From Paenibacillus pedocola (GTDB taxonomy: Bacteria > Bacillota > Bacilli > Paenibacillales > Paenibacillaceae), in assembly GCF_031599675.1 (NCBI RefSeq), contig NZ_CP134223.1, positions 2,046,001 to 2,110,000 on the forward strand: a stretch of DNA of 64,000 nt, given 5' to 3'. Of this stretch, positions 9,435 to 18,945 are shown piece by piece (positions within the stretch are counted from its first letter, which is position 1; every line of letters begins with the position of its first letter). Under the pieces are notes generated by a model that was not told where the DNA came from, searched no databases, and was given only the letters and a program-made list of their open reading frames with translations. The translations under genes and the position numbers were made by a program.

Positions 9435-10988
9435 ATGAAAAAGAAAACAGCAGCCGCTCTTCTTCTCGTTCTCTCCGTTATACTTGTTATCGCGGGATGC
9501 GGTAACAACAGCAGCAATACCAGCAATAGCGCAAATGAGAGCAAGAGCAAGAACAGCGCGGCAACAGCAACTAACGCGCCAAAAGAAACAGAAGCCGTTT
9601 CGGGGGCATCCGAAGCCAGCTATACACCGCTTGATCAATTGAAAGAGAACTATGACATTATCATTGTCGGAGCGGGCGGAGCAGGGATGTCTGCAGCGCT
9701 TGAAGCGAAGGCAAAGGGCATGAATCCGGTTATTTTTGAAAAAATGCCGGTTGCCGGCGGGAATACAACGAAATCCTCTTCGGGAATGAACGCTTCCCAA
9801 ACGAAGTTCCAAAAAGAGCAGGGGATTGAAGACAGCAATGATCTTTTCTATGAAGAGACGCTAAAAGGCGGTCATGATACCAACGATAAAGAAATGCTCC
9901 GTTTCTTCGTTGATAATTCCGCGAGTGCGATTGACTGGCTGGATTCGATCGGAATCCGTTTGAATAATATTACGATTACCGGCGGTATGAACGAAAAACG
10001 CACACACCGTCCTGAGGACGGTTCTGCGGTAGGCCAGTACCTGGTTAAAGGTCTGGTGCAAAATGTTCAGGAGAAAGGCATTCCGCTGTTTGTAAATGCC
10101 GATGTGAAAGAAATTACTCAGCAGGACGGCAAGGTAAACGGTGTCAAGGTCCTGTTTAACCAGGCTGACGAGAAAACGATTACCGCAGCAGCAGTCGTTG
10201 TGACCACCGGCGGTTTCGGTGCCAATATGGATATGATTACAGAAGTCAGACCGGATCTGGAAGGGTACGTAACTACCAACCAGATTGGCAGTACCGGTGA
10301 CGGTATTAAAATGATCCTAGCGATGGGCGGCACGACAGTAGATATGGACCAAATCCAGGTTCATCCGACCGTGCAGCAGGAGAAATCCTATCTCATTGGG
10401 GAAGCGGTACGCGGCGAAGGAGCTATTCTCGTTTCGAGTGAAGGCACCCGGTTCACGAATGAATTGAACACACGTGATAAAGTCACTGCGGCAATCAATA
10501 CACTTGCTGAAAAATCGGCTTATCTTGTATTTGATTCCGGTGTTAAATCCCGCGTTAAAGCGATCGGGCAATATGAGAAAATGGGCTTTGTAATCCAGGG
10601 GGATACACCTCAGGCTTTAGCAGAGGCCATGAAGGTTCCGGCAGACAAGCTGCAAGCTACAGTAGACACATGGAACAGCGCTGTGAAAAATAAACAGGAT
10701 GCCGAGTTCGGCAGAACAACAGGCATGGACAACGATCTGTCCGCAGGTCCGTACTACGCCATTAAGATCGGTCCCGGAATTCACTACACTATGGGCGGCG
10801 TGAAGATTAACACCAATACCGAAGTTCTGGACAAAGACGGAAATCCGATTACCGGCCTGTTTGCAGCAGGTGAAGTAACGGGCGGGCTGCATGGTCAGAA
10901 CCGGATCGGCGGCAACTCTGTTGCCGAGATCATTATCTTTGGCCGTCAGGCAGGAATTAAATCCGCTGAGTTTGTAAAAGCACAGTAA
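9435..10988 (+). CDS. Secreted flavoprotein, fumarate/urocanate reductase-like lipoprotein
   Basis: 517 residues from ATG 9435 (AAGGGGGC upstream). The lipoprotein signal has lipobox VIAGC (Cys22), and a low-complexity Asn/Ser linker follows. The FAD_binding_2 domain shows YDIIIVGAGGAGMSAA. Flavocytochrome-c-type active-site regions are visible: IQVHPTVQ, AVRGEGAIL and GQNRIGGNSVAE. No haem CXXCH motif and no FMN-binding domain are present, so any electron input must come from elsewhere. Fumarate, urocanate or a related unsaturated acid is the likely substrate class. A DcuS-type two-component system lies upstream, which fits. Confidence 0.88.
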   Translation: MKKKTAAALLLVLSVILVIAGCGNNSSNTSNSANESKSKNSAATATNAPKETEAVSGASEASYTPLDQLKENYDIIIVGAGGAGMSAALEAKAKGMNPVIFEKMPVAGGNTTKSSSGMNASQTKFQKEQGIEDSNDLFYEETLKGGHDTNDKEMLRFFVDNSASAIDWLDSIGIRLNNITITGGMNEKRTHRPEDGSAVGQYLVKGLVQNVQEKGIPLFVNADVKEITQQDGKVNGVKVLFNQADEKTITAAAVVVTTGGFGANMDMITEVRPDLEGYVTTNQIGSTGDGIKMILAMGGTTVDMDQIQVHPTVQQEKSYLIGEAVRGEGAILVSSEGTRFTNELNTRDKVTAAINTLAEKSAYLVFDSGVKSRVKAIGQYEKMGFVIQGDTPQALAEAMKVPADKLQATVDTWNSAVKNKQDAEFGRTTGMDNDLSAGPYYAIKIGPGIHYTMGGVKINTNTEVLDKDGNPITGLFAAGEVTGGLHGQNRIGGNSVAEIIIFGRQAGIKSAEFVKAQ

Positions 10989-11020
10989 GATCCGGCATCT
11001 GCCGCGTATTAACCGGCAAA

Positions 11021-11065
11021 CACCAAGCGCCTGGGCTCTATGAGTCCGGGCGCTTGGTGTTTTTT
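11021..11065. terminator. Strong hairpin terminator between convergent genes
   Basis: Arms CACCAAGCGCCTGG at 11021-11034 and CCGGGCGCTTGGTG at 11046-11059 surround an 11-base loop and are followed by six T on the plus strand. It ends the flavoprotein transcript and overlaps the last codons of the convergent oxidase gene. Confidence 0.85.
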
Positions 11066-12302
11066 AGGTCTGAACGGATGGAGCCGGGGACGGCTTGGTG
11101 GTCCGTGTCAGCGAGAACAGCTCAAGCTCGGGCCGGTATTTGCCGGCAAGGGTATCGGCGAGCAGTTCAGCGGCAATCATGCTGTAGACGGTTCCGTTGC
11201 CGCCATATCCTTCGATGAAGTAACAATGGGGATAGTCGGGGTGAGGACCAATAAAAGGCAGCCCGTCCCGGGAGGTTCCGAATACTCCGCCCCATGAGAA
11301 CTCTGCCTCCACTCCTTTAATCTCCGGAAAAAGCGCTCCAAGCTCCTCAAGCAGCCTCTGGCTCTGGGACAATACTCTGGCTTCCCTTTGCTGGGGACCC
11401 GTGAGCTGTTCGTCCTTGCCTCCTGCAATGATCCGCCCGTCATGGGTTGTTCGGAAATACAAATAAGGCCGGGCAGTTTCCCAGATTAAGCTTTGTTCAT
11501 GCCACTTTGGGAGGTTCTTCAGAGGCCGGGTCATGATTGCATAAGTATTGATCAGCTCGGCCCCCCGGTCTTTTTTCATCTCCTGAGTTTCATATCCCAT
11601 GGCAAAAATCACATATTTAGCAAAAATCCGTCCATTGTCTGTATAGCAGGTAACACCTTCCGCGCTGAACTCATAATGCCGTGCTTTAGTGTGTTCAAAT
11701 ATGTTAACTCCGCCGGAATGTGCCTTGCTGATCAGGCTGTGGACAGTACGGAAAGGGTTGGTTTCTGCATCACCTCTGGAATACAAAGCCGCAGGCTTGG
11801 AAAAAGCGTAATGGGCACGCACCTTGTCCGTATCCCAGAATTCCGCATCAAAGCCGTGTGCCGTCAGAGTTTCGTATTCCTGCCGCAGTGCCGGAACATC
11901 CTCCGGGGTGCTCGCATACAGCAGGGTGCTGCGGGGAATAATCAGCGGATCCATGTCCATCTGGTCCGGCAGCTCCAGAATCTTGCCCAAGGCCCGCTGG
12001 CATAGCTTATAGAACAGCACCCCTTGTTCTTCACCGAACGTATTGATGCAAGAGGTCAGCGACTTGTCATTGGCGATTTGCAGCAGGCCGGTGTTAGCGT
12101 GGGAGCTGCCGCTGCCGATGGCTCTTTTATCAATCAGGACAGTATCTGCCCCGCTGAGGGATAAACGGTAAGCAGTCATAGCACCGCCCATGCCTCCGCC
12201 GACGATCAGACAATCGCAGGCTATATCTCCTCCCAGTGAAGGATAAGCCGGCGGATTAGGTAATGTCGATTCCCAGGGCAGCTGCCCGCTGATAAGGTTC
12301 AT
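11064..12302 (-). CDS. FAD-dependent oxidoreductase, DadA/glycine-oxidase type
   Basis: 412 residues from ATG 12302, chosen because AAGGAGAG sits 8 bp upstream; a longer frame reaches 12368 without such a site. The N-terminal Rossmann motif is CLIVGGGMGGAMTAYRL. The C-terminal FAD contact region is GLPFIGPHPD followed by the GYGGNG turn typical of DAO-family enzymes. There is no Rieske domain. The family oxidises amines or amino acids with FAD; the substrate here is unknown. It is transcribed towards the flavoprotein and shares its terminator. Confidence 0.88.
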   Translation of the reverse strand: MNLISGQLPWESTLPNPPAYPSLGGDIACDCLIVGGGMGGAMTAYRLSLSGADTVLIDKRAIGSGSSHANTGLLQIANDKSLTSCINTFGEEQGVLFYKLCQRALGKILELPDQMDMDPLIIPRSTLLYASTPEDVPALRQEYETLTAHGFDAEFWDTDKVRAHYAFSKPAALYSRGDAETNPFRTVHSLISKAHSGGVNIFEHTKARHYEFSAEGVTCYTDNGRIFAKYVIFAMGYETQEMKKDRGAELINTYAIMTRPLKNLPKWHEQSLIWETARPYLYFRTTHDGRIIAGGKDEQLTGPQQREARVLSQSQRLLEELGALFPEIKGVEAEFSWGGVFGTSRDGLPFIGPHPDYPHCYFIEGYGGNGTVYSMIAAELLADTLAGKYRPELELFSLTRTTKPSPAPSVQT

Positions 12303-12481
12303 CTGTTGATCTCTCCTTAATGAGATTCCGGTAGGGTAGTATTGGCGGAGTTGCCTGTTCTCATACACTAGGCATCCTCCAGTTCATGAAGAGGCCGGGC
12401 TGTTCCAAAAAGCACATAAAGCATAGGCTTCCGCGGCATAATAAAGACTGCTTGTACAACTAGAAGGAGGGAAATTAGAAC

Positions 12482-12715
12482 ATGCAATCAACCCAAATGC
12501 AGGCACTCAGCGGCAAAGAGCTGGAATACATCGCAGACTCCATTTCCAACGAGGATTTGCTCATTAAGCAGCTGGCTGCTACCGCAGGCACGACCCAGAA
12601 CTCTACGGTTCACCAGATTTGCGTTCAGCAAATCCAGAGCCATTCTCATCACATGAGCACGCTCATCCAGCTGCTGCAGCAGCATCAGCAATATGCGCCG
12701 ACTCAGCCTCAATAA
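12482..12715 (+). CDS. Small spore-coat-like protein
   Basis: 77 residues with an AGAAGGAGGG ribosome binding site. Helical, rich in Gln and His (HSHHMSTLIQLLQQHQQ), with a KELEYIADSISNEDLLIKQ stretch that resembles the start of CotF-type coat proteins. The neighbouring gene 48 bp downstream is a clearer CotF relative, so the pair is probably expressed in the mother cell during sporulation. Assignment rests on resemblance and context. Confidence 0.75.
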   Translation: MQSTQMQALSGKELEYIADSISNEDLLIKQLAATAGTTQNSTVHQICVQQIQSHSHHMSTLIQLLQQHQQYAPTQPQ

Positions 12716-12763
12716 TCAGCTTTGATTTGAAGCAAAGTCCAATAAAAATAGGAGGTAATGCTA

Positions 12764-13156
12764 GTGTACGCACAAAACGGATCGGCATTTATGGCAGATG
12801 AGGATTTACTTAACACGGTATTGGCGGATTTGAAGCGCACGGTACGTGAATACACGACCGCTGCCACAGAATCCAATTGTCAGGCGGTACGGCGGGTATT
12901 TAATGACCTGACCATGGATACGCTTCGTCTGCAAGGGGAGCTCTATACCCAGATGTCACAGCTGAACATGTATACCCCGCCGGGAAAAGCGCTGCGCCAG
13001 GATTTGGACAAGCAGATCCAAACCGCACAGCAAACCCAGCAAAAATGCCAGCAATTCGTGCAGCAGAAGACAGGCGGGGCCGGAAATTATACTCAGGCGG
13101 CGAATGTACCGCTGCACCAGGCAAACGTGCATAACCAAAACCCTTATTATATGTAA
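12764..13156 (+). CDS. CotF-family spore coat protein
   Basis: 130 residues. GTG 12764 is chosen because GGAGG at 12751-12755 lies 8 bp upstream; ATG 12758 would be too close. The helical core FMADEDLLNTVLADLKRTV and the C-terminal YTPPGKALRQDLDKQI stretch are typical of the CotF-like ferritin-fold coat family, and a Gln-rich tail follows. It forms an operon with the smaller coat-like gene upstream and ends at a strong terminator. Confidence 0.85.
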   Translation: MYAQNGSAFMADEDLLNTVLADLKRTVREYTTAATESNCQAVRRVFNDLTMDTLRLQGELYTQMSQLNMYTPPGKALRQDLDKQIQTAQQTQQKCQQFVQQKTGGAGNYTQAANVPLHQANVHNQNPYYM

Positions 13157-13221
13157 CCCTTCTCCTCTTGAGGTGAAGCACAGCAAGGAAATCTTCGCCT
13201 GGTAATAGAACAGGGATCAAT

Positions 13222-13254
13222 CCGTCCGCCGAATTTTTCGGCGGACGGTGTTTT
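13222..13254 (+). terminator. Terminator of the coat-protein operon
   Basis: CCGTCCGCCGA at 13222-13232 pairs perfectly with TCGGCGGACGG at 13238-13248, followed by a T-rich stretch. Confidence 0.9.
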
Positions 13255-13365
13255 ATGTTTATTGTGCAGAATTTAGCTTGTTAAGGATTTTGTCATATAA
13301 TAATACATACTAATATCAATTTATTATACTGTTATCATTAGCTTGAAGTCGGGAGGGACGGGAAT

Positions 13366-14148
13366 GTGAAGGTATTGCCCGATTTTTCAGATTGGATAGT
13401 GCTTCCTGATGTTGCGGTTTCAGGAGTAACAAGGAAGTTATGGCTTACAAAAGATACTAAAAAAGCATTATTTAAGTTTGGGGACGAATGGACAGAAGAA
13501 ATTGCTTCTAATTTAGCGGAAATTATAAAAATTCCTTGTATGGACGCTACATTTGGAATGTAGAATAAGGAAGTAGGCGTTTTATGCTCAGATATAGGAA
13601 ATATTACTGAGTTTGGGTTTTTAATAGAATATGGTTTAGATAAAGGTTGGGGCTCTATCTATCTTTTGCAAGATATTGAAAATGAAGTTTCAATAAACAC
13701 ATTTACAAATATATTAAGAATGTTTATTTTCGATTATATTATTGGAAATCGAGACAGACATTTAGGTAACTTCTCATTGACGGAGGACTTTACTCTGGCT
13801 CCGCTTTATGATAATGCAGCTTCTATGTGTTACGGTCTTTCAGAAAGACATGCACAAAGTTTATTGGAAGAGGGGAATTATAAGGAGCTACATGCATACT
13901 CATTCGATATAAAAGCACATGCATGTATTCCTCATAGATGTTCGAATGTGGAATTAATGTTCTACATAAAGGAGCATTATACCGATATATGGGGCGAACT
14001 TATCCAACCGTTCCTTGCACTTCAACCAATTCAATTCCAAAATGTTCTGAATTAATTCAGGGAGATTATTCCTGAACCAATCTTAAAATGCATGTTATTT
14101 GGTCTTGTAGAAAGGTTAGATTTTCTAAAAATGATTGAGGGGGAATAG
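13366..14148 (+). pseudogene. HipA/CtkA-like kinase, broken by two in-frame stops
   Basis: One reading frame runs from GTG 13366 to TAG 14146-14148. It is interrupted only by TAG at 13561 and TAA at 14053; there is no frameshift. The translation across the stops stays family-like. The N-terminal part has a phosphate-loop-like KKALFKFG. The middle reads EVGVLCSDI. The catalytic core is DYIIGNRDRHLGNFSL followed by APLYDNAASM, and a C-terminal tail (FREIIPEPILK) comes after the second stop. HipA-type kinases act as toxins or regulators by phosphorylating proteins. The piece starting near 13666 still holds the catalytic loop but lacks the N-terminal lobe. The sequence is more AT-rich than its neighbours, suggesting transfer. 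Confidence 0.75.
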
Positions 14149-14152
14149 TGAA

Positions 14153-14557
14153 ATGGAAACATTTTATATTGTGCGGATGTCTGAAGATGAACATAATAAG
14201 CCGGTCTTACTAGGCACACTTTCCTCAGGAAAAAGAAGACGTCGTTATCTGTATAAACCTTTCAATCTAGACAAATATAAATATCCGAGAGCGTCTAAGC
14301 CCTTCGTAAAGAAATCTCCTCCACACTTATTAACATCCAGAACTTATGATTCTGGAAGACCCGACATATCAGAAATATTAAAATCTATGGATCTTAAAAG
14401 CTATGACCCTTGGAAGATGGTTGAAATAAAAGAAGGTCGAGTCATGACGGATTCACTGTATTATCTAACGGAGTCAGGATTGAAAAAATATGGGCTGGAA
14501 GCATTGAAGATTGAGACTGAGAAATTGATGGTTAAAAGACAGAAATCGTTTGGGTAG
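14153..14557 (+). CDS. Hypothetical protein downstream of the kinase pseudogene
   Basis: 134 residues from ATG 14153 (GAGGGGGA 8 bp upstream), starting four bases behind the final stop of the kinase frame. It was presumably its operon partner. The sequence is basic, with a GKRRRRYLYKPF patch. No domain is recognised. Base composition is like the broken kinase and unlike the GC-rich genes on either side, so the pair probably arrived together. It appears intact and may now be an orphan. Confidence 0.65.
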   Translation: METFYIVRMSEDEHNKPVLLGTLSSGKRRRRYLYKPFNLDKYKYPRASKPFVKKSPPHLLTSRTYDSGRPDISEILKSMDLKSYDPWKMVEIKEGRVMTDSLYYLTESGLKKYGLEALKIETEKLMVKRQKSFG

Positions 14558-14576
14558 CCTATGAATTTAAAAGATG

Positions 14577-14600
14577 ACCCCGCCCCGGCGGGGTTATTTT
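14577..14600 (+). terminator. Terminator after the kinase/orphan pair
   Basis: CCCCGC at 14578-14583 pairs with GCGGGG at 14588-14593, followed by TTATTTT. Confidence 0.75.
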
Positions 14601-14704
14601 GTTTGCAGAGCGGACCGTTTCATGTCATATTAGTATTAAACTCTTTTCGCTATTGCCGCGCTGATTCAGAAAGGCGGTTAACGCGAACTATCCGGGGGGA
14701 AGGC

Positions 14705-15205
14705 ATGAAGGAAATGGACGAATTAAAGCGGAAAGTGCTGGAACTGCTCAAGGAGGACGCTCGAAGCTCTACGGCGCTGATGGCGACCCTGCTTGGAGCG
14801 GAAGAAGAAGATATTAAGACCGTTATTGCGCAAATGGAAAAGGACCACGTTATTGTAAAATATGCTACTGTTGTGAACTGGGATAAGGTGGACGACGAGC
14901 GGGTAACCGCACTGATCGAGGTGCAGATTACACCGGAGCGCGGCCGCGGCTTTGAAGGCATTGCCGAACGGATCTACCTGTACCCGCAGGTGAAATCGGT
15001 CTATTTAATGTCAGGGGCATATGATCTGCTGGTGGAAGTGGAAGGACGCAATCTCCGTGAGGTCGCTAATTTTGTCTCTGAGAAGCTCTCCCCGATTGAT
15101 TCTGTACTCTCGACCAAAACCAACTTTACGCTCAAAAAATACAAACAGGACGGTATCATCTTTGAAGAGCATGAAGAGGACAATCGTCTGCTGATATCTC
15201 CGTAA
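14705..15205 (+). CDS. Lrp/AsnC-family transcriptional regulator
   Basis: 166 residues from ATG 14705, behind GGGGGAAGG. An N-terminal winged helix (residues 1-60, KRKVLELLKEDARSSTALMA) is followed by the RAM/AsnC effector domain (VKSVYLMSGAYDLLVEVEG). It lies 13 bp upstream of a class I aminotransferase. The same pairing occurs as yugG-yugH in Bacillus subtilis, so it probably controls the transaminase in response to an amino acid; the ligand is not known. Confidence 0.92.
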   Translation: MKEMDELKRKVLELLKEDARSSTALMATLLGAEEEDIKTVIAQMEKDHVIVKYATVVNWDKVDDERVTALIEVQITPERGRGFEGIAERIYLYPQVKSVYLMSGAYDLLVEVEGRNLREVANFVSEKLSPIDSVLSTKTNFTLKKYKQDGIIFEEHEEDNRLLISP

Positions 15206-15218
15206 AGGAAGTAATCAT

Positions 15219-16439
15219 ATGATCACGAATAACCAGAAGCAAACCGGAGAATCAGGCAAATCCATGAATTCGTATCTGGCACCGCTGGTTCAGCAGATCC
15301 AGCCGTCGGGTATCCGCAAGTTTTTTGATCTTGCAGCAGGGAGTAAAGACATCATCTCACTGGGTGTCGGCGAACCGGATTTCAAGACGCCATGGCATGT
15401 CAGGGAAGCTTGTGTCTATTCGCTGGAAAGAGGCTTTACCGGCTATACCTCGAATGCGGGTATGCCGGAGCTGCGCGAAGGAATTGCGAATTATCTGCAT
15501 TCACGGTTTGCAGTAGAGTATAACCCCGCCAATCAGATTATTGCGACAGTTGGCGGCAGTGAAGCGATCGATCTGGCGCTCCGTGCCTTAATCTCGCCGG
15601 GTGATGAAATTCTGATTCCTGAGCCTTGTTATATTTCTTATTCTCCGATTACCGCCATTGGCGGCGGGATACCGGTCGGGATTGAAACCTTTGGCGAGAA
15701 TAACTTCAAATTGACGGCTGAAGCGCTTGAAGCGAAGATTACGCCGCGTTCCAAGATTCTGATACTCTGCTATCCAAGCAATCCGACAGGAGCGATCATG
15801 AGCCGGGAGGATTGGGAGCCGATTGCCAAGGTCGTGGAGAAGCATGATCTTATCGTGATTTCTGATGAAATCTACGCCGAGCTGACCTATGGAAGCAACC
15901 ATGTAAGCTTCCCTTCGCTGCCGGGCATGATGGACCGGACGATTCTGGTCAGCGGCTTCTCCAAGGCCTTTGCCATGACCGGATGGCGGATGGGATATGC
16001 CTGCGGCCATCCCGACCTGATCTCCGCCATGCTTAAGATCCACCAGTACACCGTCATGTGCGCCCCTTCCATGGGCCAGGTTGCCGCCTTGGAGGCTCTG
16101 ACCAACGGCATGGAGGAAAAGGACCGGATGACCGATTCGTACAACCAGCGGCGACGTCTAATCGTCAAAGGCCTGCGTGATGCCGGATTGGACTGTCATG
16201 AACCTCAGGGCGCGTTTTACGCTTTTCCGAGCGTTCAGCGGACCGGGCTTACCTCCGATCAATTTGCCCAGCGGCTGCTGCTGGAGTACAAAGTTGCCGC
16301 TGTGCCGGGCAGCGTATTCGGCTTAGGAGGAGAAGGCTATCTGCGCTGTTCCTACGCAACCTCAGTATCCCAGTTGAATGAAGCCATCGAGCGGATAGGT
16401 GCCTTTGTCTCACAGCTGGAACGGGAACGGACGGAATAA
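15219..16439 (+). CDS. PLP-dependent class I/II aminotransferase
   Basis: 406 residues from ATG 15219 (AAGGAAG upstream). Signature regions: ISLGVGEPDFKTP near the N-terminus, CYPSNPTGA, the Asp of VISDEIYAEL that contacts the pyridine nitrogen, and the PLP lysine in SGFSKAFAMTGWRMG. The C-terminal Arg that binds the substrate carboxylate is in YLRCSYATS. It belongs to the aspartate/aromatic-type subgroup that includes YugH and PatA of Bacillus. It is coupled to the Lrp-type regulator upstream. Confidence 0.93.
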   Translation: MITNNQKQTGESGKSMNSYLAPLVQQIQPSGIRKFFDLAAGSKDIISLGVGEPDFKTPWHVREACVYSLERGFTGYTSNAGMPELREGIANYLHSRFAVEYNPANQIIATVGGSEAIDLALRALISPGDEILIPEPCYISYSPITAIGGGIPVGIETFGENNFKLTAEALEAKITPRSKILILCYPSNPTGAIMSREDWEPIAKVVEKHDLIVISDEIYAELTYGSNHVSFPSLPGMMDRTILVSGFSKAFAMTGWRMGYACGHPDLISAMLKIHQYTVMCAPSMGQVAALEALTNGMEEKDRMTDSYNQRRRLIVKGLRDAGLDCHEPQGAFYAFPSVQRTGLTSDQFAQRLLLEYKVAAVPGSVFGLGGEGYLRCSYATSVSQLNEAIERIGAFVSQLERERTE

Positions 16440-16629
16440 AACGGTTAGGAGCAAGTAAATCGGGCTATAGCGGATATCCCTGCTTTATGGTATTATTTTA
16501 CTTTAAGAACAAGAAACACCTGTATTTATTTACATGGAACTCTTATTCTGGTAACCAGGCGATTGCGCAAAATGGGAGACTCCTTATGCTCCTGAGCAAT
16601 TAGCAATAATCCATTAGGAGGGATGACCA

Positions 16630-16881
16630 GTGCTCATCGGCGATTATTACTTGCCTTCCTACAGCGGGGATTGTTATCCGGGAAGCGGCCAACGCTCCTC
16701 GGACACTGATGCTGCTGCGCGCAAGCTTTCTCTGGAACATGAGATTCTGATCCTACGCAGCAGGATGGAGCAGCTCTTCATGCAGGAGCAATCCTTCACT
16801 TCGCAGCATGTGATCGAAATCAGCTGTCTGCTGGATCTCAAAATCAATGAATATATGAAGAAATCATACCGCAGCGTCTAG
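16630..16881 (+). CDS. Spo0E-like aspartyl-phosphate phosphatase
   Basis: 83 residues, GTG start behind TTAGGAGGGATG. Two helices fit the Spo0E fold, and the family signature S-x-x-L-D appears in ISCLLDLKINEYMK near the C-terminus. An extra N-terminal segment of about 30 residues has no obvious role. Known family role: dephosphorylation of Spo0A~P, which delays sporulation. Confidence 0.85.
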   Translation: MLIGDYYLPSYSGDCYPGSGQRSSDTDAAARKLSLEHEILILRSRMEQLFMQEQSFTSQHVIEISCLLDLKINEYMKKSYRSV

Positions 16882-16901
16882 CTGTGATTATTTTTTGACC
16901 A

Positions 16902-16924
16902 AGGGCCCCAGGGCCCTTTTTTTT
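16902..16924 (+). terminator. Terminator of the Spo0E-like gene
   Basis: AGGGCCC and GGGCCCT form the stem, followed by eight T. Confidence 0.85.
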
Positions 16925-17101
16925 GTGCTGAAATATAGAGCCGGAACGCGTTAAACGGGCGATTGTCAGATTTCTTAAGGAGTAGAGGGGATAACAATGC
17001 TGGAGGCATAGCGGGAGGTAATGGTCCGAATGAGGGGGACGCTGCTCCGAAGAGCCTTATTTTTAGGCTTCAGCTTGTGTGAGTGATGTCTGCCCGTAGG
17101 A

Positions 17102-17809
17102 TCACTTTCCGCCTCCTCGTGCGGCTCGGCGTCTGCCTGTGTACCAGGCCACACCGTAACCCGCTCCGGTAACCATAAAGAACAGTAAATGATAGATAAA
17201 TTCCCGTTCGGGAGCATTTAGGTAGCTAACAATATTGACGCCGATGAACAGCAGCACGAGAGTCGCATCCCTAAGCAGCTGCTTGCGCTGGCTAGTACCG
17301 GAGATATTGCCGGTAAAGCTTTTGAAACCTATAAAATCCTCATGCGGAGTCCCATTTTCTCTGGAGGTATTATCCACACTGTGCTTGTACAGAAGCGAAT
17401 GCAGGAGGGTGGAATCTATATAATAACTTCCGATGGACTTTCTGGAATGCTGCGGACTGTAGAGAAAAAACGCATCGTCCATGAGCTCAACATGAATCTG
17501 GTTCAGATCAAATGTGAAAATTTTGCGGTATTCACGATAGCGCATCGTATCCTTACCGAGTTCAACAAAAGCATTCTTAACCAAAAGGATATACATCACG
17601 CTGAGTCCCAGAAAAAGCCCGCCAATCGTAATCAGCAGCAGGGCGGCTGCGATTTCGGCTTCATAGCAACCTATCCAGATGAAAAAAAGCGACGTGGCAA
17701 CAGTAAAAGCAGCGACGACATAATTCCATCTCGACATGCGGAATACCAGCGGGTGGTGCTGGCCCTCAGGTTCAGCAGATTCTATCTTCGGATTGATTCT
17801 TCCATGCAT
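17102..17809 (-). CDS. Membrane protein of unknown function
   Basis: 235 residues. Two N-terminal membrane helices (about 30-50 and 54-76) are followed by a soluble PH-like segment (residues 80-160, ELGKDTMRYREYRKIFTFDL). Two more helices lie near 182-198 and 204-222, and the tail is Arg/Gly-rich. The layout resembles bacterial PH-domain membrane proteins, but no named family is certain. It stands alone on the minus strand between a Spo0E-like gene and a methyltransferase. Confidence 0.7.
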   Translation of the reverse strand: MHGRINPKIESAEPEGQHHPLVFRMSRWNYVVAAFTVATSLFFIWIGCYEAEIAAALLLITIGGLFLGLSVMYILLVKNAFVELGKDTMRYREYRKIFTFDLNQIHVELMDDAFFLYSPQHSRKSIGSYYIDSTLLHSLLYKHSVDNTSRENGTPHEDFIGFKSFTGNISGTSQRKQLLRDATLVLLFIGVNIVSYLNAPEREFIYHLLFFMVTGAGYGVAWYTGRRRAARGGGK

Positions 17810-18038
17810 ACCCTTCAGCCTCCTTTGACAGGATTGGTAAAGGTTTATTAACCATATTATCCCTGTCCGAAAGAATTGATTGCCTGGGGGCAGCAGAAGG
17901 CTGGTGCAGCTGCGTCCAGGGACGGAGAACGCTGGGGTTCCCCGGCCCGATGGCGGTGCGCTGGCGGAGTATTATAATGGAAGCATCTATGGATAAGCGT
18001 CCTGAAGTGCGCTGCAAAGAGAAAGAGGATGATAGGGT

Positions 18039-18803
18039 ATGATGAATGCTGAAATACTGCGTGACCCGCAGACAATGGAGCAGCTGTTACTGGAGCCTGC
18101 CGGAGCTGTAAATGCCGTAAGCCGAAAAATCTATCCGAAGGACGGCGGATATTATTCGTTTCTTGAAGAAGCGGCGGCAGAGGGGAGCAATAAAAAGTAC
18201 ATGGAGCTGTACAACCGGATTGCCCGCTTTTACCGGCTGTCCAATAAAGCATACTTTGCCCTGAAGTTTGGCGGGGAGCGGAGCTACAGGCAGCAATTTC
18301 TCTCCGAGCTTGAACTGCTGGATGGCCAGCATGTGCTGGAAACCTCAGTCGGCAGCGGTGATAATTTCCTGTATCTGAATGCTAAGGTTCAGCTGTACGG
18401 TCTGGATATTTCCAGCGGTATGCTTAAGCAGGCTATGCGCAATCTGCGGCGCTGGGGAATGACAGCGGAGCTGTTTCAGGGGGAAGCCGAGGCGCTGCCT
18501 TTTCGGGATAATTCCTTTGACTGTGTATATCATGTTGGCGGGATCAATTATTTCAGTGATCCGCTCCGGGCGGTGCTGGAGATGATCCGGGTGGCGAAAC
18601 CAGGCACGAAGCTGATGATTGCCGATGAGACAGAGAAACTGGTGACAGGAACGTATCAAAAGGTCCCTGTCGTCAAGGAATATTTCGGCCAGCAGAAGGA
18701 TCTGCCGCAGATTATGAACTGCATTCCGGATGCAATGATGGAGCTTACCTATAAAGAGGTCTGTAAAGGCCTGATGTATTGCATCACCTTCCGCAAACCT
18801 TGA
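18039..18803 (+). CDS. Class I SAM-dependent methyltransferase
   Basis: 254 residues. The SAM-binding glycine-rich loop is VLETSVGSGDNFLYL, motif II is LYGLDISSGML, and motif III/IV is FDCVYHVGGINYFSDPLRA. This is a Methyltransf_11-type Rossmann fold (UbiE/menG-like) with an extra N-terminal domain of about 80 residues. No Zn site is present. The substrate is unknown. A hairpin terminator lies just downstream, so it is probably a single-gene transcript. Confidence 0.85.
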   Translation: MMNAEILRDPQTMEQLLLEPAGAVNAVSRKIYPKDGGYYSFLEEAAAEGSNKKYMELYNRIARFYRLSNKAYFALKFGGERSYRQQFLSELELLDGQHVLETSVGSGDNFLYLNAKVQLYGLDISSGMLKQAMRNLRRWGMTAELFQGEAEALPFRDNSFDCVYHVGGINYFSDPLRAVLEMIRVAKPGTKLMIADETEKLVTGTYQKVPVVKEYFGQQKDLPQIMNCIPDAMMELTYKEVCKGLMYCITFRKP

Positions 18804-18815
18804 AAATACATAGAA

Positions 18816-18873
18816 GAAGTCCGGTATTTCACGTGTTCAGGCAGTTATTGACATGGCAGAAATGCCGGGCTTC
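18816..18873 (+). terminator. Possible terminator with long loop
   Basis: GAAGTCCGGTATTT at 18816-18829 pairs (with G-U pairs) with AAATGCCGGGCTTC at 18860-18873; a weak ATTT follows. The loop of about 30 bases makes this less certain. Confidence 0.45.
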
Positions 18874-18945
18874 ATTTGCCTAATTTGTATAGTTGCGATT
18901 AAACTGTAATTATGTGATTAGAGTGTGAGGGGGAGGAAGAGCACC

